Of a stretch of DNA of 64,000 bases, positions 10,896-21,867 are shown piece by piece. The translations under genes were made by a program, and so were the position numbers. Numbering within the stretch: the first letter of the stretch is position 1; every line of letters starts with the position of its first letter. The notes beneath the pieces are model-generated. The model saw only the letters and a program-made list of their open reading frames with translations. It did not search any database and had not been told where the DNA came from. The DNA comes from Ornithodoros turicata (taxonomy: Eukaryota; Arthropoda; Arachnida; Ixodida; Argasidae): assembly GCF_037126465.1 (NCBI RefSeq), contig NC_088204.1:64107807-64171806 (forward strand). The letters are read 5' to 3'.

Positions 10896-13800
10896 CGCTC
10901 GTAGTTGTGTTCAAGCCTAGTTTTCTTGGTAAGAATTCTGACTTTACCGTATTAAGCTGTCCGAGAAGACGTGACTTTCCCTTCTCGCTTACGGGATGTG
11001 TACCCTGGTTCTGTGCTTTCTTTACGCAGGGTTAACGCGACTGTGCATGTAGCATTACGCAATAATTATCTGATAGCAGAAATGGGTATCTTTGTCTCAG
11101 TTTATTAGCGTGTGTCTCGTTTTTTCTTGTTTTTTTTTTTTTTTCTCATAGCTATGCGAACAAAAGTGCGTGTACTTTTTCGCTGCTCTTTTCTTATTTT
11201 CTCTACTTTTACGCAGAATATAGCCTCCTGGTAATTGCTGAATAGTGTTCTATCAGTGGAAGTGGGGTTGTTTGTTTCATTTTGTTGGGTGTTCGATATC
11301 TTGATGAAGTAAGCAGTGCTTAATTTTGCAGTCATGGGTTTTTGAGCAGAAATGCTGGTATGTGAGCACGGAGTAGAAATTTCTGTATTTCTCTGCTCCC
11401 TAAGAAAATTTGTGCGTCGTTTTCCAAGCAGACCGCGTTTAGTTTACGCGAACTAGAAAAATGAAGTTGTGTATACTCTACGATTTTCTGTCGCAGGCTA
11501 AGGCCTTTTCCACGATGAGCAGTATTTTGTATGCGATGTCGCATGTCTAGACTTGTTCAGTAGTGTCTTTCTTGCTGCAATTTTTACCCTTCGCTAATAT
11601 CTTGTAGCTGTCATGTTGTGCTAGCCGTTGAGTTTCGTAGCGATAAGCGGTGATTCTCCGATTATTCCTGAGCGGTTCGATTTAAACCTTTGCCGTGCTG
11701 ACTTAAGGAAATTTGTGTATCCCTGTCCTGTGCTTTCTCTACGCAAGGGCAATGCGACTGTGTTTGTGACATTATGCAAGAATTATCTGGTGGCAGAAAT
11801 GGGTGTCTTCTTCTGAGTTTATTAGCGTGAGCTACGGTTTCTTGCAGTTACAGCTATTGAGGCACAAATGCGTGTAATTTTTCGCGGTTCTTTTCTTCTT
11901 TCATTGCTTTTACTCAGAATGTAGGTGAGGGGGAAAAGTCAGCATCCAGGTAGGGCAGAAGAAAGCCGCTCGGCAGAGGAGAGTTCATGAGAATTGAGTT
12001 TTTTGTTATATGTTGTTGAGTGTCAGTATTCACTTTGCTTGATATGTTGGTGGAGTAAGCTGTATGCAGCCGCTGAGTTTCGTAGCGATGCCCAGTGACT
12101 CTGCTATTATTCCTGAGCGCTCCGTCTTAAGCCTTTACCCTTCTCGCTTAAAGGAATTTGTGTGCCCTCGTCCTGTGCTTTCTTTACGCAAGGGCAATGC
12201 GGCTGTGTATGTAGCGTTATAGGGGGGGGGGGGGGGGCAAGGATTATCTGATAGCAGAAATAGCAGTCTTTTTCTTAGTTTATTAGCGTATGCTCCAGTT
12301 TTTGAAGCCATAGCAATTCCAGCACAAGTGCGCGCAATTTGTGCTGCTCTTTCCTCAAATCACTGCTTTTGCACAGAAGAAAGTCGCATGGTAAAGCTGA
12401 ATTCATGAGAAGTGGGTTTCTCTGCTTGTTTGTTAGATGTTGTTAGGAGCTCGGTATGTTGAACAAGCAGGCTGTTATAGGTATCCGTGCAGAAACGCTT
12501 GCATCTGAGTGCAGGATAGGTATTCCCGAAGCACGGCACCCTCAATGTAAATTAATTATTTTGGATGACAAGACCCCGTAGGCTGAAATGGGAAGAGAGA
12601 AAAAATTGGAGCGCTTGATTAATAGCGATTCAAGTAACAGGGCAATTTTAGTTTCCATAGAAAGTAGAATTTTAATAGGCTCCTAAAATTATAGTTTTGT
12701 AGTAGTTTTTCTAAACTGCAATGCAAGATAGAAAATCATTAATATAGTGGGAATGCAATCACATCATATATCTGTTCCCGTAAAGGCGTTCTGTCTTGTG
12801 TTCTGTCGTGCGCGAATGGAACTTTGCCCCCAGGCTTTCTCTCTTTTTTGCTCGCAGGTGTAGCCTCAGACAACGAGTATACGAGCATAGAAAGGGTCAT
12901 GCATTAGATAAGCCTGGAGATGATGTTCAGTGGTCTCACTTATTATTTTAAAAGAGTAGTGGTTGTTTACTGGTGTTGTGATTCTTTGGGGTGAAGCCTT
13001 TGGGGTGAAAATCGCTAAGATCAAGATTCATGCACGGTCCTTTTTTTTGTTGAATTTTATTGTAAAAGTGAACGTCATTAAGACTCGGACAAAGAAAATA
13101 ACCTTGCGATTCAATAAATAATAGGAGTATTTGTCTTTGCCACTGTCTTCTTCAGAGAGGATGTAATGACGTCACGCAGTGTTTCAAGTGTCTGTAGTAA
13201 TGCATTGACCGTTACTGTAAAAAAGCGTAGCAATAGAAAAATGGTGTGTCTTGTCCTGGACGGATGTATGATGAGCACTGTTTTTGAATAAGAGGAGTGC
13301 GTGTGCTTAGAAATAGTTTGATGCTGGTTTTCTGCTTTGTTCAAGTGTTTCTCTTCACTTTTTCCCCCTTGTTGTCTGACAAACATGCGCTGACATGCCC
13401 AGACCTGTGCTGACATGCTTTCCTTTTACATGTAGTTTTTTTTTCTAAAGAAACGTTCTTGACGATGTCGATAGTGCTGCCTTGAATGGGAGTAGAGCTA
13501 GAACGATTCTTAATAATTTTGAGATTCATTTAGTTCAGAGAGTAAGGGGGGCAGGTGTGTGACTATATTCAGGAGGAACAAAGCGTCATTATTCAGTTAG
13601 CTGCCTGGCTCTCGGATGGGAAGGACGTGTCTTACTGAACTATTATTTTGTTTTTTCCTGTACTCATAAGTCTCATTTAGTAGGACTTTGGGAATCAAAT
13701 GCTTAATTCCTACAATCACCTCTCATGTATGGTGTTTTTCTGCAATAGTTCCCTATGCAATCATTATAGTAGAATAAAGGAAATGATCTTGGGATAGTGA

Positions 13801-15093
13801 TTCAATAAATAACAGGTCCCCTGTCTAGAGCGTACGCATCCTTGAGCCACGCAGCTGCATGATGACGTCATACCGCGATTCTATTGTTTCAGGTGGACCT
13901 TGCCCAGAGGCGATGGATTGGACATTGGTGGAAAAAAACACTGTAGCCCTGAGACAATAGGATGACGTCACGACCAATGAGCAAAGCCTGCAGGGGGCGC
14001 AAGGATTCACTTCTCTCTTGCACACTGGCGGGTGTGGACGCGTTAATTCTGTTCCTAGCAATTGCGTTGGCCGTTAGTGGATGAGCGTAGCTTCGGTGGG
14101 GTTCCGTCTGCCTGTGATGGGATGCGGATGTATGGTTCGTCACTGGTGAATGGTGGATTTTGTGACAAGCAGATTTATGATGAGGGGATGTAGTGTACGC
14201 GTCCGATGATGGTCAGTGTCTTTTCACTCTGTTCAAAAGTTTGCTTTCCTCTGTTGCCCAGCAGTCGTGTGATTTGTCCTCGTGTAATAGCGTTCCTGAC
14301 ATGCCCCGACATGCATGCTTTCCTCTGTTGACACTTTGTATATTTTTCTTTCTTGCCAAGAAAGCTTCTTGTCTTGACGATGACGCTAGTGCTGCCCTGA
14401 ATGGGAATAGTGCTAGAACAATTCTTAATAATATTTCTATTAAATTAGTTCAGAAAGTAACCGCAAGAGAGACAGATGCGTGACTTTATAGAGGAGTAAA
14501 AAGCATTACGGTTCATTTCTGTGCCTGGCTCTCGGATAGAAAGGACGTGTCGTTCTGCGCTCCTCGTGACTGATGAGTTGTGTAACTAATTCTTTCGCCA
14601 ACTTTATCCCCGCTTTGTTCGCGATTTTCATGCCCGTGCATGTCGGGCACTGGTTGCTGTTGTCCAGGCATCCCCGCCATTTTCTATCTTCTTCTGCCTT
14701 GGGAACGAGAGTAGCACTGGCGTGACTCTTAATACTTTTGTCATGAAATTAGTTGAGAAAGTAACCGCTATGGGGTGCAGATGCGTGACTTTATAGAAGA
14801 CAAACAGCATTATGAGTCAGTTCTGTGCCTGGCTATTGGATGGAGCAGTCGCATCGTTCCGCGCTCCTGTTGTGGTGGGCTGATTTGTTGTGTAACTAAT
14901 GCTTTCGCTCGTGATAACTTTGCCCCCGCTTTTTTATGATTTTCATGTCCGGTGCTGGTTACTGCTGTCTAGGCATCCCCGCTATTTTCTATCTTCTTCT
15001 GCCTTGGAAACGAGTGTAGCGCTGGCGTGATTCTCAATAATTTTCTCATGAGATTAGTTGAGAAAGTAACCACTAGGGGGTGCAGCTGCAGAA
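10896..15093 (-). repeat. Right arm of the giant palindrome, inner part
   Basis: Reverse complement of about 5780-10200, holding the same two repeat families in opposite order. For example, 13111-13530 matches 7376-7780 at about 95 percent in the part I compared. A run of 16 G at 12222-12237 has no counterpart in the left arm. The arm is cut at about 15093 by the hAT-like insertion and resumes at 19184. Confidence 0.75.
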
Positions 15094-15631
15094 GAAAAAA
15101 ACAGGGTTGCCAGATTGGGCTATAAACCGCCAAATTGGGCTACTTGTTGGGACAGTTGGCGGGGTGTTTTTCATCTTGGCTATTTGGCTATTTTTGGACT
15201 ATTCCAGCGTTTTACGTCATGCGCTCGGGCGACAGCACGCGACCACACGACGACACTCACCCAGGTCACCCCTCGTCTCTGCATTTATGTCCCGCCATAT
15301 AATAATGCACTGCCGTCTGCCGAGACTGAATGATCCTCTGCGCTCACAGGTCGGACGTGTTAATGAGCAGCAGAATAGAAATGAGCAGACAGGAAGTCAT
15401 ACATGTCGGAATCCTTTTTCGGAATTCGGTAATCGTGTGGCTGACACAGGTGTGTACAGTTAGAATTTCCAAGTTCAAAGGAACCAATTCCTATGGGACT
15501 TCATTCTTCTTCCAACTTGTTGAGTTTGAATGAGTTGCTCCAACTGTGCCTTGCCTTGGGCTCGCTGGTGTTCCATTATTAAAAGCTCTAAAACTAATGT
15601 TGTTGGAATGTTAAAGACTAACCATGTACAG

Positions 15632-17066
15632 GGCGGGATATGTTTATTAAAGATAGAGAGAGGGGAAAAGGTCAGACAGGCCAAGGCCGCCTTGCTATTC
15701 CCAAAAGAGAACAAAGAAAGAAAGAGAAAAGAGAAGCAGAAAAGGAAAAGAGAAAGTTGAAGGGGAAGATGGGGTGGCTCAAGGCTCAAAGGCTGCTGAG
15801 CAGCCCAGTGTCCTTCAGGCAACACAGGAGGGCTCGGGTGACTGCCCACTGTCTGGAGTGCCGGACAGGTCCCAGCTGCGTCGCCAGGGAAAGTTCCCTG
15901 TGGCCTAGGGAAGTGAGATTTGTGGCGAGGGCGGCTCGGGGGCCAGCGTACCGCTTGCAGTGCAACAATAGATGGCGTATATCGGCGACTGCAGCACAGC
16001 AGGGACACATCGGGGACATCCGTCTATCCACCTTAGAGAGGAGCAGCGGGGTCAAGGCAACATCGAGGCGTAGGCGATGGAGGGTCGACTACTCCTGTCG
16101 CGACAGCCGCTGGGAGAGGGTGAGCTCCATTCTCGGGTCGATGGAGTGGGGGAACGTGTTTGCCGCTAGAGAGTTTGAGCTAAACGCGAGGGTGCTGCGA
16201 GACGTCTGGCGGCGGATCTGTATCAAGCAGGCCGATGGAGTGAGAGGAATGGTGGTGGTCAGTGTGGTGGCAGCTGCCCCATGCGCGCCTCTCGCCGCAG
16301 CGTCAGCGCGGGTATTTCCCAGCAGGCCGATGTGGCTGGGGACCCATTGAAGCCACACGCTGTGGCTGGAGGCGGTGAGACGGCTGTATGTCGTGAGGGC
16401 TAGGGAGCAGATGTCTATGACGATCTTGGAGCAAGGAGAAGATAATATTTGCAGCGCCACCTTGCTGTCCGTAAGCACAGTCCAGTTGTTTAGGGGCCTC
16501 GTTGATATAAGTTTCAGGGCTTCATTGATGGCAGCGAGCTCTGCTTCGGTGGAGGATGTCTCGTGAGGAAGCTTGAGTGCTAGTTCGTAATTTTCTGAAG
16601 GCACAACAGCGGCTAAAGTTGAGGCGCCCGCGGAGACCAACGCGCGCGTGTAGACCGCTATTCTTCGGGAGTGCACGTTATTAAGGTGTTCCAGCACGAG
16701 CTGGAGCAAAGCGACTGGAGGGTGGTCACCTTTCTTGAAGGCGCCAGGGATGCTGGAGTACACGGGAGGAGTAGCGAGGGTCCACATGGGAGGGGGATGA
16801 GACGGCATGTTGGAGGACGAGGGAATAGACGTCCTCAGTCGCAGAACGCAGGACCCGAAAGCGGACGATGGGCACTCCATGGCGATATCTGTCAAGTAGT
16901 GGTGCGGGTGGCGTGTCAGGTACCTTGTGTAGATGCGGAGGGTCTCCTTGTCACGCAAGGTGGGCATCGGTGACTCCCTCGCCTCCGCAAGAACGGAGAT
17001 GGTCTCTGTCGTCTTAGGGACGCCCAGGCAGACGCGAAGGCTGCGGGCCTGGAGGTACAGTTTAGT
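15632..17066 (-). pseudogene. LINE family A fragment: RT tail plus RNase H, broken
   Basis: On the minus strand, the frame from about 17066 to 16089 encodes the end of the RT region (ARSLRVCLGVP) and an RNase H domain with SSTEAEL, LTDSK, WVPSHIG and NTRADAAAR. A frameshift moves the C-terminal zinc-binding tail (CPCCAAVADIRHLLLHC) to the frame at 15786-16055. The first catalytic Asp of RNase H is lost: the family's YTDGSV reads YTRALV here. The 3' end is the family's purine-rich (minus-strand pyrimidine-rich) tail and the AATAAACATATCCC ending at 15632-15660. The copy is 5'-truncated at the foldback element. It cannot be functional. Confidence 0.85.
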
Positions 17067-17077
17067 AAAACGGCGCG

Positions 17078-18502
17078 CATATGGTGACCGCCAAAAATCG
17101 CGAGTCAAAAACCGCGACAGACAAAATCGCGAGTCAACAACCGCGATTTTCAAAAACCGCGATTAGCAAAAACCGCGAGGGTCAAAAACAGCGACAAGCA
17201 AAAAAGGCGACGTCCAAAGATAGCGACAGGCAAAACCGCGATAGGCAGAAACCGCGATGGCCAAAACCCGCGAGCAAACCTGCATAGAATTGAAGAAGAT
17301 AACTTTTGAGCACGCCGGTGCTGACTGGCAGTGTTTCAGACATTTGACAAGACTTGAAATATGTTGGTCTCCGCCGGACGCCGTACAAATACGGACATGG
17401 AAGAGCTAGAGAATGGCATACACACTCATTCCCTGCCCGCGTCAGCTATCACGTTCACTCTGCCGGAAATATAACCAATTACTGAGTAATCGATGACTCG
17501 AAAAATTACAAAAAAATGTAATTGATTACAAGTAACGCGTTACGCACAAGTGTGAAGTATACAGATTGAGCGCATCGAAAGCTGTAGTTTAAAGTAGCAC
17601 AGAAGTAATTTTTAATACCCTGCTTTCTTCCTATAAAACTTAATTAGGCCAGTAAGATACGCCATGAGAAGTAATTCACGCCACAGTACCATAATTATCG
17701 CAGAAATTGAATTTAAAGTACGCCGCAAAAAGGGACCGGTGTGCGCAATGGTGGTGGAGAGCAGTACCAGCCTGTGATTTGCCCATGACCTCGCGCTGAC
17801 GCCTTAGCTGTCGTCTGCTACTCGGCTGTTCAAAAGGTGCTGCCAGGCTCGGCGGTTCAAAAGGTGAATATCGGCTGTACGGGGCTCTGAAAAAGCATTG
17901 CTTCTGGATCGGTCATGATTCGGCCGCTCCTTCTGTCCCCAATTCTCCTGGGGGACTAGCAAAACTTTTTTACGGCGGCAAAGGGCGCTGACCCCCACTT
18001 ACCACCGAACCAGAACACGTATGGACCCTGTAACGTCATGTTTATGTGAGTTTTTCTTTTTCTTTTTTTCTGGGAAACAAGCTGTATACACAAAACCTTT
18101 TGTGCTACCAGGTAAATTGACACACACACTTTCATCAAATGTCTTAATCTGAAATTTTTAGCATGGCCCTCTGTGGGCCCCATTCCCGGAATGGAAGTTA
18201 GCCTACTTTTCATATCCTCGTGCCCCCCTTTCATCCTCCCTTCTAAAGGAGAGTGAGTAAGGTTTTTAGCTGTCGCGTTTTTAGTCGCGGTCTTCGGCTG
18301 TCGCGTTTTTTGCCTGCCGCTGTTTTCCCCTACTCGCGGTTTTTGGTGTCGCGATATTTGTGTGTCGTTAATGCTTCCTATCGCGATTTTTGTCTATCGC
18401 GATTTTTGGATCTCGCGATTTTTGGATCTCGCGGTTTTTGACTCGCGGTTTTTGCTGTCGCGGTTTTTGACTCGCGATTTTGACCCAGAACCCGCGCATA
18501 TG
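17078..18502. mobile_element. Foldback element with CGCGA(N)AAAAAC subterminal repeats
   Basis: Both ends consist of tandem, degenerate units of about 13-15 bp. On the left (17080-17285) they read like CGCGAGTCAAAAAC; on the right (18245-18485) they are the reverse complement, TTTTTGACTCGCGG. The outermost bases contain CATATG at both ends. The two clusters form a long imperfect hairpin around about 950 bp that holds no recognisable gene. A target duplication could not be separated from the palindromic CGCGCATATG ends. Superfamily unknown. Confidence 0.6.
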
Positions 18503-18689
18503 ACTGGTTGCTCCAAGTAAAAATTTGCCGGTCCCGCGGAACGCGAGTTTGCTAACGTTAAGGTAAGGTTCTCACCTTCACGTTAGCAACTCGCAATGTG
18601 GCGACCATGGGAACACCTTTGCGTATAGCTTTGCGTAAAGCGTCTTCTATGGGACCTGTACTTGATATCGTGTTGCCCCCGGCTTGGAG

Positions 18690-18910
18690 TTGTTGAAAGT
18701 GACCTTTATTTACATAAACAATAAAGTTATAAAATTTATGTGATGCATCATACCTAATTCAACACATCTTGTGGTTCTTATACACGCCGTTTGTTCCACT
18801 CTAGAACACCGGAAGAAAACACTTACCAACGACTGAACACAACATTTAATATGAGACGTTTCGTCTCCTATACAGGACACTTCATGAGTCCGCGACATGG
18901 GACGTTGCTG
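18690..18910 (-). repeat. Penelope-like element terminal fragment
   Basis: The minus strand reads a hammerhead-like core (CTCATGA ... GAAACGTC, plus coordinates 18853-18891) followed by an AT-rich tail. This is the arrangement seen at the 3' end of the Penelope-like element at 55534-56932. No coding sequence is attached. The family assignment rests on the hammerhead-like core and context. Confidence 0.4.
18853..18891 (-). ncRNA. Degenerate hammerhead ribozyme-like motif
   Basis: On the minus strand CTCATGA stands where the hammerhead core CTGANGA is expected (one substitution). A hairpin GTGTCC...GGAGAC with one mismatch follows, then GAAA and CGTC. Hammerheads in Penelope-like termini are established knowledge. 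The core change would be expected to abolish cleavage. Confidence 0.35.
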
Positions 18911-19183
18911 AAAAGACTTTATGGCATCCGAATCCTACGTGAACAAGTTTACAAATGAACTTATGTATCAATAATCCAGGAATTTTGCATATGCGCGCTT
19001 CTGATAACCCACGTGAAAGTTGCATGCCCCTACCTTATTCTCCCGGTTTTGTGAACAGATTAACGAAAACACTTTTGGCTATTTTTTCTTTTATGCGTTG
19101 GTGTCAGTTGGCTATGTTTGGGCTACTTTCTGAAACAGTTTTGGCGGGAGACAAGTTTGGCATCTGTCAACCCTGGAAAAAAC

Positions 19184-19793
19184 CATTACGAGTCAGTTCT
19201 CTGCCTGGCGGTCGGATGGAGCAGCCACATCGTTCTGCGATCCTCGTGACTGCTATTGTGGTGGGCTCATTTGTTGTGCAACTAATTCTTTTTGTTGTTA
19301 GCTATTGATGGTTAGCACATTTACTCTTGCTTTCACAGCCTCTGTATTATGAGTGTTTTTCTCCTTGCATGTCCAAACCTGTCCTAACCTGCCCAGACAT
19401 GCCATGATGACGTAACAGCTGACATCACAGGATGTTCAGAACTTGTGGTCACAGCTGTGATGCTTTCCAACCTGCCTCTAGCTCCGTCGCCCAGCGATGG
19501 CCAGCAGCCGTTCGGGACCGCTTTCTTCAAGGTGGCGTCACCTGTCTTAAAACTAAACTCCTTCTCTCCACTCTATTTCTATCTTTTTATTTTTATTTTC
19601 TACCTATTTTTTTATTTCTTATCAGCTCAAGTAGCCGTGGTCTATACACGAGTTAGATGCTCCCCAATTAGTGTAATGACTCATTGAATGATCCTAATTA
19701 CTGTGGGGGGGTCCCAAATTTCTCTAATGGCTAATTAATGGCGTCCGGCCCACTGTGTGAGTTGTGGGCTACTTGAGCTGATCCAATACTACT
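19184..19793 (-). repeat. Right arm of the giant palindrome, outer part
   Basis: Reverse complement of about 5172-5780, continuing the arm beyond the hAT-like insertion. It carries the terminal inverted repeat and ends at the TATTAC duplication. A TTTTTATTT-rich stretch near 19580-19620 has been added relative to the left arm. Confidence 0.75.
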
Positions 19794-19799
19794 TATTAC

Positions 19800-21045
19800 T
19801 TCCTAAAAGATGTAATTGCTCCACCCTTTTTTCTGAGAGTGCGGTATGGCACATGTGTGACTCGTACCTTTGTCTTTAGGATACTGTGAGAAATATTAAT
19901 GTATCAAGAAGATGCCTTTTCTTATACATTGGCTTTCTTGCTATGAGGGCCTCTTATTATGGACACCCGAAGTCCTTTTAAAAGAAAAACAACACAGCAT
20001 ACCAGATTGTATTCCTTTCAAGCAGCATCTCAGCGCGATAGGTTCATAGTGTTGTAACCAAAGTGCGAAATGCGGGGTGGATTCTGAAAGTGGAAGATAG
20101 CTTGAGGTCAGGGCTACACTGAGAAAAGAACACCACACCACAAGACGCACACGTTATTGAATACAGACCGAATAGCTAAACTTACAGTTCTCAGCATGAC
20201 ATACGAGATCCGCTCGAAAAATCTTGACCATCATCACTGGCTCTGAGGCAGAGATCTGGTGGTGGGCACTTGAGTGATACCTTCATCAAGGCATCGATTT
20301 ATTTAAGCACGCTCTGCTAGTGGTTCAGCACGACATTCTGAATGAAAGATCAGGATAGCTTTCATTCACTCACAATTTCAAACAAATTGACATATCATAT
20401 GCGTCGATCATATTACGCAAACGGATTAAAGTGGAATCATTTATTCACTTCGGAAGTTCTTTTTTTTTATTTATTTATAATGACTACAAAAACGAACCTT
20501 GAATTGAAGTCCTCCAGCATTCCAGTTTTGTAGGCAGGCAGGAGGTGGAAAGCACAGCTGCAGCACGCAGTCGTCCTGAGAAATGGTTATATTTCGTTTC
20601 ATGTCAAATACACAATACATACGATTCCACACTTTACAGAACCATATTTTCACCAAAACGTAGTCCATTTTCCTAAAAGCAACGCATAAACCACAATGGA
20701 TCAGTGAAATCGAATCTATGCGATGCTGCGCTGCCAAGTTTCGAGAGAAGCCTTCTAGAACGGTGTCACTCATGTCGAAAAGCATCTATGAGTAACGTTT
20801 ATCAATGTGAGGAATACCACAAGAAGAAATAGCACTTACCCCTCGATAAATCGCTTAAAAATGTCGGAATTCTTCGAAAGTTTCGGGAGCACGGCCGGAT
20901 ACGTTGGTTTCTCGCAGCGAGGGCGACGGGGACTCCGACAGTGCAAACACGGCTGGACGATCGAGGAACATCATTGGCCAGATTCGAAACTGACGGTCAC
21001 GTGATTGCAACACTCGGCGCCTGACAGTCTGGGAAGAGAAATCCG
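19800..21045. other. Unannotated DNA
   Basis: No repeat or family is recognised. The minus frame 20471-20785 (about 100 codons) has a stretch around KMDYVLVKIWFCKVWNRM that reads like protein but matches nothing I know. It could be an old element or exon. The plus frame 20807-21004 is unremarkable. Confidence 0.35.
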
Positions 21046-21055
21046 TTGCTTCACC

Positions 21056-21245
21056 CCGGTCATGTGACAAATTATCGTGAAGTGATCAGATCAGCATCAG
21101 GGTGCGATCCTATATTTTGGTCACATGACCAAGATCAGTACAGACCGGGAAATTATCAGAGCAGCATCGGGGAGCGATCCTATATTATTGTTTACATGAC
21201 CAGAAGGAGACCAGAGCGGGAAATCATCAAGGCACCGTCGGGGGA
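21056..21245 (+). repeat. Tandem repeat, ~70-bp unit, about 2.6 copies
   Basis: GCGATCCTATATT recurs at about 21104 and 21174. AAATTATC/AAATCATC with CAGCATCGGGG and CACATGACC/TACATGACC recurs in register. Units are diverged. No coding role is evident. Confidence 0.7.
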
Positions 21246-21349
21246 CTACCTTATCTTCTCTTGCGCTCTACCTCCTCAGTTCCCACACCGCTGGGAACCA
21301 GTCGGGCACTATCGCCCGTTCAGGAGCCGAAGCCCCCATTGCGTTCCAA

Positions 21350-21816
21350 TTCTTTTCCCGAGGGTTTGTGCTCCCTGGGAGGCTGAAGGGTGGAGATGCG
21401 TAGGGGGTGCTTGAGTCCTTCGGGGAGTGCAAAGTGCTAGAGGGGTCGTTATGCAAGATCTACGTCCTGTAGAAAGAGAACAAGGTTTCTTGCTTTATAG
21501 CGGAACGTTCTGCATAAGAACCACTGGGGTAGGGGCTGTCCGCTAGCGTGCCAGAGCTGGAGTGAGGAAGATGGGCTTCGCACGCAGAATAGTATGCTCG
21601 GCATTCTCGCAGGATGTGCTCAATTGTTTCAGGTCGTTGACAGTAACCACAGCCGGCGTCACCCCTAGAGCCGATCTTGAATAGTTGATAGTTCATGTTT
21701 TTCATGGGAAGATGGGGGCGATGGTGGTGCGTGATGTCACATAACCCAGGGCTGCACAGTTCAACAAGCTGCTGAACGGCCATTTGCATGTCGGCGTCGT
21801 CCGGGGTTGGTGCTTG
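21350..21816 (-). pseudogene. LINE family B C-terminal fragment
   Basis: The minus frame 21789-21460 encodes QLFKIGSRGDAGCGYC followed by PETIEHILREC, the C-x2-C...H...C zinc-binding tail that follows RNase H in I/R1-type LINE polyproteins. It is about 80 percent identical to the plus-strand copy that starts only about 50 bp away, so two truncated copies stand in inverted orientation. No RT or RNase H part remains. Confidence 0.75.
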
Positions 21817-21867
21817 CTTGTCACAAAAATGTGTACCTCCGCACTCTCCTCATGCCAGAAGCCATAA

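Larger units (their letters stand above)
15102..19175. mobile_element. hAT-like element, non-autonomous, 4.07 kb
   Basis: The ends are CAGGGTTGCCAGAT and, in reverse, CAGGGTTGACAGAT. Flanking sequences gaaaaaaa (15094-15101) and gaaaaaac (19176-19183) form an imperfect 8-bp duplication. The surrounding palindrome arm is continuous on both sides when compared with 5640-5800, which proves an insertion. Subterminal GGCTATTT/GGGCTACT motifs recur at both ends. The 8-bp target and CAGGG end suggest hAT; no hAT transposase is visible. The interior is filled with a LINE, a foldback element and a Penelope fragment. Confidence 0.65.
5172..19793. mobile_element. Giant inverted-repeat (palindromic) element, 6-bp TSD
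   Basis: The element begins AGTAGTACTGGATAAGCTCA and ends with the reverse complement of AGTAGTATTGGATCAGCTCA. It is flanked by a perfect direct TATTAC (5166-5171 and 19794-19799). Without the 4.07-kb hAT-like insertion it is about 10.5 kb, almost wholly two inverted arms of about 5 kb around a 0.7-kb loop. Arm identity in spot checks is roughly 90-95 percent. AG...CT termini with a 6-bp duplication are the known signature of Polinton/Maverick elements, but I see no DNA polymerase B, integrase, ATPase or capsid frame. It is therefore either a non-autonomous relative or an unrelated giant foldback element. The boundaries are seen in the sequence; the class is inference. Confidence 0.75.

Noticed and set aside
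12222..12237. Run of 16 G as a biological feature
   Set aside because: Present in only one arm and typical of slippage or sequencing error.
15640..16350. 236-codon plus-strand frame
   Set aside because: Antisense of the LINE copy on the minus strand.
20471..20785. Possible host exon on the minus strand
   Set aside because: Protein-like but no recognised family, no splice evidence and no repeat support; left as unannotated.
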